A stretch of DNA of 64,000 nucleotides, from assembly GCA_963585895.1 (NCBI GenBank), contig OY757921.1, positions 84,246,939 through 84,310,938 of the forward strand, given 5' to 3'. Of this stretch, positions 43,374-54,060 are shown one piece after another. This DNA comes from Sepioteuthis lessoniana (taxonomy: Eukaryota; Mollusca; Cephalopoda; Myopsida; Loliginidae). The notes under the pieces are model-generated. The model made no database searches. It saw only the letters and a list, made by a program, of their open reading frames with translations, and was not told the origin of the DNA. A program made the position numbers and the translations under genes. The first letter of the stretch is position 1; every line of letters begins with the position of its first letter.

Positions 43374-43773
43374 GAAGCTCAAATGATATCCTTTTGTAGC
43401 CCTTATTATTTTCTTTTTTTCTCTTCTTTTTTACAGTGTAGAGTATGGGTCCATTATCGTCTATTATTGATACTGTTCCAGCATGGTGAAACACAAACCT
43501 TTTAGTCAGTATTACTAACAGATGAAAAACGTGTGTTGACTTTGGCTTCTTGAAAGGTTTAAGAAGAAATGTGTGAAGTGCCAGTCATATAGGTAGAAAA
43601 GTTTGAGAAGTTATACATTTGCATTTGCAGCAGGAATGTTCTACTAGTTTTAATGCTATTCAAACAATATGAACATTTTAAGAGAGAATACACATACACG
43701 CACGCACCTGTGTGACCACTGAACCAGTGAAACTCAAAGTAATGGTAACGAAGTAAAATTGCCGATTATTTTC

Positions 43774-43776
<3 letters not shown>
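42931..43776. other. Unassigned, with (TA)n tracts
   Basis: (TA)n at 43258-43290 and 43344-43372. The rest shows no family or gene I recognise. Confidence 0.3.
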
Positions 43777-43810
<34 letters not shown>

Positions 43811-43839
43811 TTGGAATAAAATACGATGAGATGAGAAAT

Positions 43840-43960
43840 AAAGGCAATTCGGAAAATCTAATATGTCTGTTTTAGTTAGGGTTATATATTCTGATGAAGT
43901 ATCTTATCAAACATCATTCGATTTCCGAAAAATGCATATTTACCCGAGACAAGAGTAAGA
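43840..43960. repeat. Small inverted-repeat element with CTGATGA
   Basis: 'ttcggaaaatc' (43850-43860) pairs with 'gatttccgaa' (43919-43929). Between them lies CTGATGA (43891-43897) followed by 'tatcaaac', a degraded GAAAC. A (TA)n tract sits at 43777-43806. Confidence 0.4.
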
Positions 43961-43995
43961 GCATGAAGTATATATATATTTATATATATATATAT

Positions 43996-44122
43996 AGTTC
44001 ATGGAATTTGGACAGCGACCCCTGGGTTTCATGGAATTTTTTGAAAAACAACTATCATCATATTGTACTTGGTTCAACACAAACCTACAAAGTGATTTAG
44101 TGACAACCAACACTGTTATAAT
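43996..44122 (-). repeat. Family H leader, minus strand
   Basis: Antisense of the 26050-26110 leader ('ctaaatcactttgtaggttt' on the minus strand, 'tgtacttggttcaacacaaa' on plus). Confidence 0.5.
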
Positions 44123-44162
44123 ATAATATGATATAATATATATGTATATATATATATATATA

Positions 44163-44402
44163 TATAAAAGAGAAAAAAATTTCAAAAATTGCTTATGCTT
44201 TTTGTAATAATGTTTATTTCACGGACACTTCATTTTTAAGTTGTTAGATCTACATCTTTTAACAAAGTTCTTATGAGAAGCTTCTTATGAAGATTTAGAA
44301 ATTTCTCATTCAGATCCAACATTTAAAAAAAAAATGTACGGTCTGCTGAAATAAATATTATTTCAAAAAGTATGAGTACTTTTTAAAGGTTTTTCTTTTA
44401 TA
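44163..44402. mobile_element. Palindromic element (MITE-e), ~60-bp arms
   Basis: The TATAAAAG start at 44163 pairs with CTTTTATA ending at 44402. The arms extend about 60 bp with mismatches ('ataatgtttatttcac' against 'gctgaaataaatattat'). The centre has 'cttatgaagatttagaaatt', only vaguely like a hammerhead core. Confidence 0.6.
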
Positions 44403-44408
44403 TGGATA

Positions 44409-44710
44409 GTTGGTTGGTTGTTTGGGTTTTATAGCATATCAACCTTTGTAGGTAACTTAATGCCAAATCCATTTTTATACATATAATTAGTTTCATTTCA
44501 AACCATTCAGTTTAGCATGAGTACACAGTTTAATTGTCAAAAAAAATTTCTATTTCAAGCTTTTTTGTTTAGTCAAACAGTTCTAATTAAAACGATTCAG
44601 TTTAATATAGGTATAGTTTTTGTTCATACACAGTCAAATGACAGAACAGTTTTTTGGCCCAATCGGTAACAAATAATCTACAAAGGTTGATAAGCCATAA
44701 AAACCAACGA
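44409..44710 (-). repeat. Family A 3' part with an extra inverted tail
   Basis: Minus-strand tail and VNTR (44409-44655), then at 44656-44710 a plus-strand tail ('aataatctacaaaggttgat'). Another inverted fusion. Confidence 0.6.
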
Positions 44711-45049
44711 AACTAACCAACATAATTTTTTATAATCTTATGCTTTTCCTCATGCTAAAAACAAGATCACATTAAGGAAAGTTCCATAGTCTTTAATCAA
44801 ACTTGCATAATCACTTATTTCCTGCCAAATCAGGAAAACAGAAAATCGTTTATTGAGTGTGGAATTCACTATATCATGAGCAAGATAGATCTTATGAATA
44901 TGTTTCATATACCAGTTTTTATACACAAATTTTAGTTTTTGTCAAGTTTGGGAATTTGTATGTTGTTTACTTAAGACATTTCTATTTTGAATTTCTCAGC
45001 CATTTGATGTGATACGCTTTTTAGGAACATTACTGTTGCGTTCTGGTCA

Positions 45050-45404
45050 GTGAATGCTTGTAATATTAAATAAAGGATAAACCACGATATGAGAGGAAAT
45101 AGAGATATATTCTCAGGAAAAAGTATATACAATAGAGAGACTATTAGTAGACAAGAACATAGGATTAGTGAATGCTTGTAATATTAAATAAAGGACAAAC
45201 CACGATATGAGAGGAAATAGAGATATATTCTCAGGAAAAAGTATGTACAATAGAGAGACTATTAGTAGACAAGAACATAGGATTAGGGACTGATTGTAAT
45301 ATTAAATAAAGGACAAACCACGATATGAGAGGAAATAGAGATATATTCTCAGGAAAAAAGTATATACAATGGAGAGACTATTCGTAGACAAGAACATAGG
45401 ATTA
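45050..45404. repeat. 118-bp minisatellite, three copies
   Basis: Units start at 45050, 45168 and 45286 and end 'caagaacataggatta'. Copies differ by only a few bases ('gtgaatgctt' against 'gggactgatt' in copy 3). No ORF. Surroundings 44711-45049 and 45405-45587 show nothing assignable. Confidence 0.9.
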
Positions 45405-45582
45405 GTAAATAGTCTGCCCTGGTATTAGTAGCTACTGCTATATATGGCAGATGGACTAGTTCATTGTGTGGAAAAAGGTGGGTGATACCCAACAATTACA
45501 AACCAAACTTTGTACAGTTGATATACAAGCCCTTTAGTTTGGTTTAAAATTAGCCATTGGATTTATAAGGCCAACATTGTGA

Positions 45583-45587
<5 letters not shown>

Positions 45588-45620
<33 letters not shown>
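45588..45620. repeat. (TA)n microsatellite
   Basis: TA run. Confidence 0.95.
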
Positions 45621-45621
<1 letters not shown>

Positions 45622-45659
45622 GTGGAACGGATGTAATGTTAGGTTTTAGAGCATATATT

Positions 45660-46480
45660 ATGAATAAAAGAACAAAATGAAAAAAAAAAAAAGCAAAACC
45701 AAACAAAGAACAAACTTATATCTATAAAAATATCTAATAGCTTCCTCAAACCACATTCCATCTGTCGAAAAGCTTACAGATGCCACGCTTGCAGAATTCT
45801 TTAGGTTTTGATGCAATATAGGAGACCAAATCGTGTTCAACTTCTTTCATTGTCAACGTAAGACCATCGAAATTATTCTGCAATACCCTAAATTAGTGAT
45901 AATTAGAAGGAGCAAGTCAAGAGCATGTAGAAGCAATTTTTCCCAACCGAGTTCCTTTCAGAGATCTTTAGTCCATTGACTCGTGCGAGGACAGGCATCA
46001 TCGTGATTAAAGATGACTCCCTTTCTGTTGACTAAATAGGAACATGTTCTTGCCCAAAGCTGTTTTCAAACGATGTAGTTGATTGCAGTAGAGATTAGAG
46101 GTGATTGATTATTGTCTAACAGTTCGTAACAGACAATTCCTTTAATAACCAACGTCACATTCAATATGATCTTTGAATGAAGTCCATCATTCGGTTGCTG
46201 AGTTGATCTGTTTCCTCGACTGATCCACTGACGAAGGCGTTTAACGTTATGATAAACTATCCACTTCTCTTCACTCGTAATAAGCCTTTCTAAAAAATGT
46301 ACCTCACGATATTTTGGGCTTTATTTATTTAAAGTACTTCGTTTTGTTTTATTTTTTTAAAAATTTCTTAATGACTCCCAACAAGCGACACGCCATAGCA
46401 GATTCTCGAGGTTCATATCTTAGTTTATGAATAAAACATGTCTAATGTGTTCTTTAGTTGGACGAACATAGAGACGAATA
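45660..46480 (-). pseudogene. Mariner transposase relic, near full length but decayed
   Basis: The minus-strand order follows a mariner transposase: PTKEHIRHVLFI near 46470, RLITSEEKWIVYHNV (first catalytic region with EEKW for DEKW) near 46260, KGIVCYELLDNNQ near 46120, VNRKGVIFNHDDACPRTSQW (second catalytic region, HDDA for HDNA) near 45990, and a degraded C-terminus to 45660. Stops, frameshifts and a lost YSPDLAPSD block make it inactive. Confidence 0.7.
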
Positions 46481-46754
46481 CTGAAGAAGATTATGAAGAA
46501 TATTCTAATAACCTGATAAAAAAAAAAAAATTACTCATTGTATCCGACCTAAACGATTACGAGGCAATATTTAATAAATTTCTGAAACATTAATTCAGAA
46601 AATGGCATATTACATTAGTTCTACCCCACCCCAACGCCTACCACTCGCGTAATACAAATGCCTTCGTATAAATTGAGCACTCTGGTATCCTTTAAGGCAA
46701 AATGTAAACAAGTGAAAGCTACTACATAATGCCTTATTCTTCCCGAGCTGACAA

Positions 46755-46892
46755 ATGTCGGCTGTTAGCTGAGCGGTATGATATTAAGTCTAATGTAAAG
46801 TTGAACGGGTTTCAATCCCAGCTTGAATCGTCCTACATGCCTAGCCACACTGAAGTGTTGTGATACAATGAAACAGTCTGTCTGTAGAGGAC
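46755..46892 (+). repeat. Family H (tRNA-headed) repeat
   Basis: 'gttagctgagcggtatgata' resembles box A and 'gggtttcaatccc' box B. The body ends 'aacagtctgtctgtagagga', followed by (CA)n(TA)n(TG)n at 46905-46965. Confidence 0.6.
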
Positions 46893-46967
46893 AACGCACA
46901 CGCACGCACACACACATATATATATATATATATATGTGTGTGTATGTGTATATGTGTGTGTGTGTCG

Positions 46968-47232
46968 ATTGTATTATAATTGTTATCGTCGGAAGAAATA
47001 GACCAGGCGATCTGAGTTCAAATCCTGGACGAGGATTCATGCATTTGCCATTACTCTAATGACTTTGGGGAATGTATGCATCCAACTAAGCGCCCTTAAG
47101 GTATGGAAGACTCGGATCTCAAACCTTAGTAGGGCAACCAGTCTTGGAGAAAGAAAGTTCTGAATTTAAACCTGTTAAATTCTGCTTCAAAAATTTACCA
47201 AGTGATACATCCAGCTTGGGCGGAGAGTTGAT
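46968..47232 (+). repeat. SINE-C, diverged, fused to SINE-B
   Basis: 'aattgttatcgtcggaagaa', box B 'gagttcaaatcctggac', body 'gggcaaccagtcttggagaa', end 'cttgggcggagagttg'. A minus-strand SINE-B follows after 2 bp. Confidence 0.7.
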
Positions 47233-47234
47233 TT

Positions 47235-47450
47235 GGTTTCTTTGCTTAATGACATATCAACCTTCTTGGGTAATTCAATGCCAAAGTCACCCTTGTAAAA
47301 GAACAACAGTGGAACTATCTAACTCAGCTTCGGCGCGTGAGTTTGAAGGAATCCATATTTTTTGCAAGGTTATTAATCCGTAAGTGAACGTGATAGCACG
47401 ACTGAAGTTCGAACTCGTTAACTATGATTTAGCCACAGCACAACGGGAAC
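47235..47450 (-). repeat. SINE-B, minus strand
   Basis: The hairpin tail (47258-47290) is followed by 'ccttgtaaaagaacaacagt', a shortened central block and box B 'gttcgaactcgttaac'. A 20-bp piece of the SINE-C end ('cggaggggttgggta') follows at 47457. Confidence 0.65.
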
Positions 47451-47480
47451 TTCTTTCGGAGGGGTTGGGTATATATATAT

Positions 47481-48185
47481 ACAAGGTGCATACGATAAGT
47501 TTTCAGACTTTTTTCGTATTGGCACTTTTATTGATAGTATACACATGAAACTCTAGTCCCCTTCGAAGTAATCTCCTCCGGTTGCAATGTACTTGTTGTA
47601 CCGTTCCAACAACTCCTGGAAGGCCCCATTGAAGTCTTCTTGTGTGAGCGTGTCAATGACCTTCGTCACAGCCTTTTTCATCTCCTCAATTGTCTCATAA
47701 CGACAGCCTCTGAGCCTAGGGAATAACCGAAAGTCACAGGGAACAAGGACTGGACGACAGGGAGGCTGAGGAACTGTCTTGATGCCCATCTTGGTCAAAT
47801 AGTCTGTAACAAGATTGGAGTTGTGGACTGGTGTATGGTCCTGGAGGAAATGCCACTGAGCCGATTTGAAGAGTGCTGGCCTCTTCCGACGGAATCACTT
47901 CCTGAACTCCCTTAAAACCTCAACATACTAACCCTAACCCTTTGGCCAATCAACTCTGCTCTATTGACTTACTCCTCCCACGCCTCTCATTATCCCTTAC
48001 AGACTCCCTGCCTTCCTTGCATCTCTTATGCCACTCAAAAACTAATGTTCGATTCATGCAAGATGCTCCAAAAGCAGTCTGAAGCATTCCATATGTTTCT
48101 GTGACATTTTCCCAAGTTTAAAACACAATTTTATTGCATATCGTTCTTCTAAAGTGTCCTTACGTCTAGATTGCATTTTTGAAAT
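47481..48185 (-). pseudogene. Mariner transposase with internal deletion
   Basis: A terminal repeat 'acaaggtgcatacgataagt' lies at 47481 beside a (TA)n run. The minus strand holds the C-terminal half (47553-47925): EVLREFRK, stop, FRRKRPALFKSAQWHF, LQDHTPVHNSNLV (second catalytic Asp), LVPCDFRLFPRLRGCRYET (third Asp) and the end GGDYFEGD. From about 47945 to 48180 it holds an N-terminal HTH part (EERYAIKLCFKLGK, VFEWHKRCKEGRES). The middle with the first Asp is missing. Either one element lost its centre or two elements are joined. No 5' terminal repeat seen. Confidence 0.75.
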
Positions 48186-48347
48186 TTACCAGCTGTGAGA
48201 ATCAGGCTTTAGTAGGGTGTATGCCAATTCCTACTGTAGCTGTTCATTTGAAGCTGAAATCATAAAAATTAGTCAGTCATCTCATAAGATGTATAGCAAT
48301 ATCATACTAAATTTTCAAGAGTCTACGACAATTTTACATGACCATAC

Positions 48348-48409
<62 letters not shown>

Positions 48410-49199
48410 GGGGGAAAGTTAGAATTTTGGTCTTTATTCCTTTAAAGCACCTTATTTTATTTTTTGTTATTTTTCGATGCTTTTTTAGTTTCCCGTATTC
48501 TTTAGTTCTTTCCTCCCCTCTCCAAATGTATTTCTGAAGAATGTATATTTCCAAAAGACGTAAAGAAATGAAGGAAAATGATTTAAACAAATGAGTACTT
48601 TTTTGTTGTATATATATATATATATGTATCTTTTTGTTTTTTGTTCTATTTTTTCTTGTCTTTTTTGTTTCTAACTCATGCAAATTGCCATAGGGAAGAA
48701 GACATTTTGAAAATATTTACTGCAATTCTCATCCCGATGGAGTGTGTAGTATTTGAAATTTTTAATTTTCTAAGAATAGATTTCCGTGCTCCAATGTCAG
48801 TCAAACTGTATAGGAATACCAGAGTATTAAGCACCTAGCACAGTTTCAGAAACATAGTGGGGCATTGCCTATCCCCACTATGGTTTGAGGGATAAAACGG
48901 TATAAATATCAATTTTCAATAAAAAAAAAACGAAAAAAAAAAAAATAAGGAAAAAAATATTGTCTCTGGGCAATTTCTAGTGTAAAGTTTTCTATCTATT
49001 GGGGAATATCAAACAAAAAAATGTTATGGTCTTTCAGTAGTTTGGTAACCCTTTCACTGTTCAAGATAATTAGAGGTGTCTACTCACACGTTTTCACAAA
49101 ATTCTATCGTTTAAGTTGAATGTGGTTTGAAAGCCACATGTGACCCTTAAACATATCACAGAAAACACTGAGAACCACAAATGGCTCTCAAAACGATGC

Positions 49200-49236
<37 letters not shown>

Positions 49237-49642
49237 GAAAGATAAAACTGTAGAAATTAACAAAGTTGCTCTATAAAAAGCTTCACCACAAAAAAAAAAA
49301 CTATGTCTGTTTTGCTGTGTTATTAAAATACTGAATTAGTTGAGCTTTGTTAAAAAAAATTACAAGGATGCTCTTAGGTATGTCCTATTAATAGATACCA
49401 TACAGATGGTCTGACCAACAATTTAACTAATTTCATAACAGAGAGAGAGAGAGAGAGGGAGAGGGAGACTTATGAAAGATTGAGGTAATTAATTTGAGCG
49501 GAAAGAATTCTCTTGGGTTGTAATTTCCTTGTTCTAAGTAAAACTTACCTTCACCAATCAAAAACATTTTTATTAATAGATTGTCTGCCTAAGAGAACTG
49601 AGTTGAAACTGTTCGTTCATTAACTGTATCACTGTCAGTCAG

Positions 49643-49655
<13 letters not shown>
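48186..49655. other. Mostly unassigned, with simple repeats
   Basis: (TA)n(GA)n at 48350-48407, (TA)n at 48612-48625, A-runs at 48920-48950 and 49207-49236, (GA)n at 49440-49468. A hairpin with a perfect 10-bp stem (48853-48862/48873-48882) lies 40 bp before an AATAAA-plus-A-run (48918), resembling a processed transcript 3' end. No ORF assigned. Confidence 0.4.
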
Positions 49656-49694
<39 letters not shown>

Positions 49695-50199
49695 CAGGAG
49701 TAATTCAATAAAAAAGGGGGGAGGAGCAGGCAACAGGAAGCACTATTTACAGTAGCAGCTTTTTCAAGAAAATCAATTGTGATGAGTTCTTCTCAAGTCC
49801 CAGAAGACTGTCTGCATGACCTTCTTTACTGACTGCTGCACCTGGAATTTTTCTAACTGGAGAGTCACTGTGTTTCCATGCTATGTTATGGCAAATCCAT
49901 GGTTAGCTCATTTGTAAAGCCCCTTTTAGACTAAAACATACTTCTTCATACATATCACTCATTCTTTTGTAAATTACACATGGCCTGCTCTTCTAAGTCA
50001 GCAAGAAGTTGATGACAGACCTCTGTTCAAGTCTGACTGATGTGCCGCCATTTTAAATCACCTCAAGACAAATACTTTTACGTGACTAAAATGATAATTA
50101 CCTTAAATCAATTTTATCTGTCTGCGTGACGAGTCCCAGGAATTCTGATACCAAAGCTCTTGCTGAAATGGTTTGGCATTTTTAGGACACTTCTGACTT
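49656..50199. other. Unassigned sequence after (TC)n(TA)n
   Basis: Microsatellite to about 49690. The rest may be the decayed 5' part of the mariner relic that becomes readable at 50200, but I cannot align it. Confidence 0.25.
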
Positions 50200-51010
50200 G
50201 CTTTCAGACCGACCCTCAGAATTTTCACTGCAGCTTAATGACCCAAGAAGAAACCTGGGTTCACCACTTCGAACCTGAATCAAAGATCCGAAACAAAGTC
50301 GGAAACACTTTGGTTCACCACCTGTGAAGATCAAGCAGGTAGCGTTTGATTCTAAAATGAGGGCTTCTGTTTTTTATTTATTCTGAAAGCGTAATCATGA
50401 TAGAATACCAAGAAAAAAAAATTATTAATGGACTCTGTTATGTGTCAAATAAAACACAAATAAAGGAATCAAACTCGTGGTGTAATGGTTATCGTCGTAG
50501 GAAATGGACACGGCGACACGAGATCAAATCCTGGACGAGACTGATTGCATTTCACATTACACTAATACCCTTGGGAAAGGTATGAATCCAATTATTCTCC
50601 CTCCAGCTATGGGTAAATAGTATGACAGACTGGGCTCTTCAGCCTTGGTGAGGCAACTAGTCTAGGAGAAGGAAAAGTCTGAATTGAAACCTGTTAAACT
50701 CCGCTTAAAAATTGACCTTGTGTCATATCCTGCCCGAGCGGAGGGGTTGGGTAAATATGATAAAGGAATCAATCAAGTCAAAACGCAGAGGGAAGCTAAC
50801 AGCAGGTGTGCATTTGCTCCAGGATAATACCCTTTACTTAGCAGAACTTAGCTCCATCTTCCTGTACCCTAAACTCAAAATCACATCTTCGTAGTTGCTA
50901 ATTTTGAAAATAATTATGACATTATAGTTGATGCGGAGGAGTTTTTGAAGGACCAGGATGTCACCTTCTCATATGATGGGATTGTAATATCTGAATATTG
51001 TTGGACCAAG
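50200..51010 (+). pseudogene. Mariner transposase relic with SINE-C inserted
   Basis: MTQEETWVHHFEPESKIR (first catalytic region, QEETW for DETW) at about 50235, then KVIMIEYQEKKIINGLCYV to 50455. After the SINE (50473-50759) it resumes with IKSKRRGKLTAGVHLLQDN (second catalytic Asp) near 50776, then FLYPKLKI and a degraded C-terminus to about 51010. Stops are present on both sides. Confidence 0.7.
50473..50759 (+). mobile_element. SINE-C with 13-bp target-site duplication
   Basis: ATAAAGGAATCAA is found at 50460-50472 and 50760-50772. Between them is a nearly complete SINE-C: box A 'gtggtgtaatggttatcg', box B region 'gagatcaaatcctggac', central block, body and end 'gcggaggggttgggtaaata'. 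The insertion interrupts a mariner transposase frame. Confidence 0.9.
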
Positions 51011-51056
51011 TGCATTGATAAATAGTGAAAAACTGTTCTGTTTCTTCGGCTGTTGA

Positions 51057-51115
<59 letters not shown>

Positions 51116-51251
51116 TCTGTCCAAATCTATCTATCTATCTATTTCCGTCTGTTCATATTTATATATATCAGTCGGTTGATTTATATCAGTCTATGGATTA
51201 TCTATCCAGCAATCGATCGATTTCTTGGTATTCGCCTATATTAATATCTCC

Positions 51252-51300
<49 letters not shown>
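51057..51300. repeat. (ATCT)n and (CA)n microsatellites
   Basis: (ATCT)n 51057-51113 with degenerate units to 51240, then (CA)n 51255-51298. YLSIYLSI frames are artefacts. Between 51300 and 51660 nothing assignable, apart from a C9 run at 51520. Confidence 0.95.
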
Positions 51301-51659
51301 TGTGTGCCCACGGTACATATATAATTACTTTAGCGTCGATTTTTACGTCTGCCAGTCTGTTTCTGTTGGTCTAGCTCAATATTACTTATCCGACTCTTCA
51401 TTCTTTTAATTATCAGTTATTAGATATTTCAAGGAGGTTGTTATAAACTAGAGTCGGCAGGGAATTGTCAAAAGGGTGGAGTTATAGTGTGTGGAGCCCT
51501 GAGCAAGAAGTGCTACTGCCCCCCCCCCCAATCTATCTCACCATAACACCACTTCCATACAAATAAGTACAATCTTAACTAGATATTTGTGCCGAAAGCT
51601 CCATATTTTAAAAATATCTATAAAGCCGTTTATTTTCAGTGCTACTAACTGTGTGTACT

Positions 51660-51958
51660 TGCCATGACACTAAACTGCATCTGATGGTGAGGTTTCAGTT
51701 CTGGAGATCGAAGGAGTGTCAAGTACTCCTTCATTATCATTACTCCCAATTCCACTGTGACCTGGAATAGCAGTACCTACTTGCGTCGTATCTATGGGGT
51801 AAATTGTTCTGTTTAAAACTTTTTCATATTCGATTGGACCGTATGAAAAAAAATAATTAAGAAACAAGACAAAAAATAGTAAACATGAAGCTACAATGAA
51901 CGCAATTCCCTAACCTGTAGGCTCAAAATAACTCTAGATGTGTTGATATGCCGTTAAA
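51660..51958 (+). repeat. Family F copy
   Basis: 'gcatctgatggtgaggtttc', 'ttcattatcattactcccaa', 'ttttcatattcgattggacc' and the F tail 'gttgatatgccgttaaaac'. Confidence 0.65.
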
Positions 51959-51984
51959 ACAAATCAATTAATCAGCTTGTGATT

Positions 51985-52037
51985 AGTGGGTTGTGTTTTA
52001 TAGCATATCCACTCATGTATGTAATAAAATGGCAAAT

Positions 52038-52076
<39 letters not shown>

Positions 52077-52105
52077 GATTTGCCATTATATATATATATA
52101 TATAT
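51985..52105. repeat. Two A-type tails flanking (TA)n
   Basis: A minus-strand tail ('ggttgtgttttatagcatat..aatggcaaatcc') abuts (TA)n at 52040-52071, followed by a plus-strand stub 'aaaggatttgccattatata'. The two stubs form an inverted repeat around the TA tract. Confidence 0.55.
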
Positions 52106-52596
52106 AATGAAAATTATTATCCAAAACAAAATATCTATAAAGATCTCAAGAAATTAAATAAAGACTGAATTTTAATCGTGAATAGAAATTAAGTAAAGCT
52201 GTTAATTTTCTTTTAACTTAACAAGATGAGTTTGATATTAGTAATAGTGTTTATCGCCATGTTTTAATGAATAAATAAATAAACAGACATATTTTTCTTA
52301 AAATAAAATAGTTTAATTTATTGACACGATTTTACTAGCGGAAAGTTTTGTGAGTCGTGTAATTTTTTTTTTTTAGATACCAAAGGATATTAACACCAGA
52401 CAATGACATTACTCCCGGCTTTGTTACCAGCTTCAAGCCAATTTCTCCTCCTGCCCTTTTGTTTTAAACGAGTAAGGATCAATTGAAAAAAAAAATTCTT
52501 TCCATTGTGTGATGGTTATCTGAAGAGGTTGGTTTCTGTTATGGAGTAACTCGCTGAAATAAATTTATAATAGCCAAATCACGTTTTGTTGAGTTT
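52106..52596. other. Unassigned AT-rich sequence
   Basis: No repeat family, RNA or ORF recognised. Confidence 0.3.
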
Positions 52597-52600
52597 TTCC

Positions 52601-52603
<3 letters not shown>

Positions 52604-52636
<33 letters not shown>

Positions 52637-53560
52637 GTCACGCCGCCAGCACGGATATCCCTGACCCTCTCTCGCCACTTATCCCTATCATTCATCGCCT
52701 CCGGCAGGTCCTCAGGTTCACATCCTGTGTCCTCACATAGTTGCTGTATGTAAGTTCGTGCTGGTCGTCCTACCTTTGCACATCCATATGTGGGGGTCCA
52801 CAGGAGTACATCGCTTATGAGCTCGTCCTTGCTTCTCCAGCAGTGTCCCGCGTGTCTGGTTCGTCTAACTTGTATAGTTTTCGTGATGGGGGGCAAGTGT
52901 CCGTATAGTTGGTGTCTCGTGGGGTGTTGTCGCCAGGACTTGTTCAATACTGCTCTCAACATTCTTGTGTAATTTCCGTCTAGTTTCCTCTCCAACCGCT
53001 TCGTTAGCGTCCATGTGGTGCATCCATATAGCAGTATCGACACAACCGCTGCCTGGAAGAAACTGCGTTTCATTTTATCGGTTAGGTCCGACTTCCATAT
53101 GATCGAGAGCCTATCGATAGTTTTCCATGCCTTCGTCAGTCGCGTGTCGATGTCTTTTTCGGTTGATGAGACGCTACTTCCTAGGTAGGTGAATTTGTTT
53201 ACTAGTTTCAGAGAGGCTCCGTCTAGTGTGACAATGTTGCCCGTTTGGTTGTAACACATATATTCTGTTTTGTTTGCATTGACATGGAGGCCAATGCCAG
53301 CTGCGGCTCTTTCCAGACTATCCAGTAGTGTCTCTGCTTGATTAGGCGTATTCGCTAGTAACGCCAAGTCATCAGCGTAGTCGGCGTCCGTGATTGTTTT
53401 TGCGGGGTACCTTTTGCTTCTTCTCTTAGTCAGCTCGAAGCCATTTTCTCTGATTTTGTCGATCGAAGTCCTAAGCACATAGTCTAGACAGATGATAAAG
53501 AGGTACGGGGCTAGTGTGTCTCCTTGTAGTACTCCTGCAACAATGTCGAAGTATTCCAAT
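52604..53560 (-). mobile_element. 5'-truncated RTE-like LINE with (ATG)n tail
   Basis: The element consists of the coding part below plus an (ATG)n tail (52604-52635) that begins straight after the stop codon, so the 3' UTR is essentially a trinucleotide repeat. 'ttccaat' lies at both ends (52597-52603, 53554-53560), a possible short duplication that overlaps element sequence. (TA)n follows the truncated 5' end at 53562. Confidence 0.75.
52633..53559 (-). CDS. Reverse transcriptase C-terminal part, RTE-like LINE
   Basis: 308 codons without a stop, the longest convincing coding stretch here. The N-terminal residues EYFDIVAGVLQGDTLAPYLF carry the RT block with LQGD. DADYADDLALLANT holds the catalytic YADD (about residues 61-64). 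KTEYM and YLGSSVSS follow, then the thumb/connection with ILLYGCTTWTLTKRLERK and the C-terminus RARHAGHCWRSKDELISDVL-like segment ending IRAGGVT. The endonuclease and N-terminal RT are absent: the first codon is TTG after TAA, so no real start. It would copy LINE RNA at nicked target DNA. Intact frame suggests a young insertion. Older relatives lie at 12042, 14300, 14925, 18506 and 40738. Confidence 0.85.
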
Positions 53561-53763
53561 TATATATATATATATATATACAAGACAGTATTTAATCCAG
53601 TAAATCCGGTGTTGGGAACGATTCCAAGTAAGATAAAGCCGGACGTTCCGTTACCCGCACAAATTGAATTGGAAGGGTTACTTTTATATAGGAGAAATAA
53701 GTTTTTTTTTCCAAGTCTTGTTGGTAATGTGAAACAGTTATTTTAATCCAGTTTCTTGTTTGA

Positions 53764-53867
53764 ACTGAAGAAGTCTGGCTAATTTTTTAGAGCATTGATT
53801 TATATCAATGCTTTTTAACAGGATGTAAATAAATTTATTATCCTTATGTGACCGATCGTTGTTTTTT
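53764..53867 (+). repeat. Half of a foldback element (MITE-f family)
   Basis: CTGAAGAAGTC (53765-53775), a perfect hairpin AGCATTGA/TCAATGCT (53791-53812) and 'aaataaatttattatcctta' correspond in order to the right arm of 59174-59448. The other arm is missing. (CA)n(TA)n follows. Confidence 0.6.
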
Positions 53868-53886
53868 AAATACACACACACACACA

Positions 53887-53955
<69 letters not shown>
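53868..53955. repeat. (CA)n(TA)n microsatellite
   Basis: CA then TA with one interruption. Confidence 0.95.
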
Positions 53956-53956
<1 letters not shown>

Positions 53957-54060
53957 GAATAGGTCCACAAGAGAATTTGCTTTCAGCTTATTTATATTTC
54001 TTTAACACGCATTTCTGACGTTTTAGGTCGTCTTCAGAAAGTAAATGCTTTATTTTAATG
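53956..54060 (-). repeat. Half of a palindromic element (MITE-c family)
   Basis: 'aatgaataggtccacaagag' corresponds to the outer arm of 39453-39656. Its inner part on the minus strand reads CTGAAGACGACC, 'taaaacgtc', AGAAATGCG (54048-54009), with GCATTT/AAATGC outer pairing. Confidence 0.45.

Noticed and set aside
45050-45404. CRISPR array
   Set aside because: The units are contiguous 118-bp repeats without spacers, in a eukaryotic genome.
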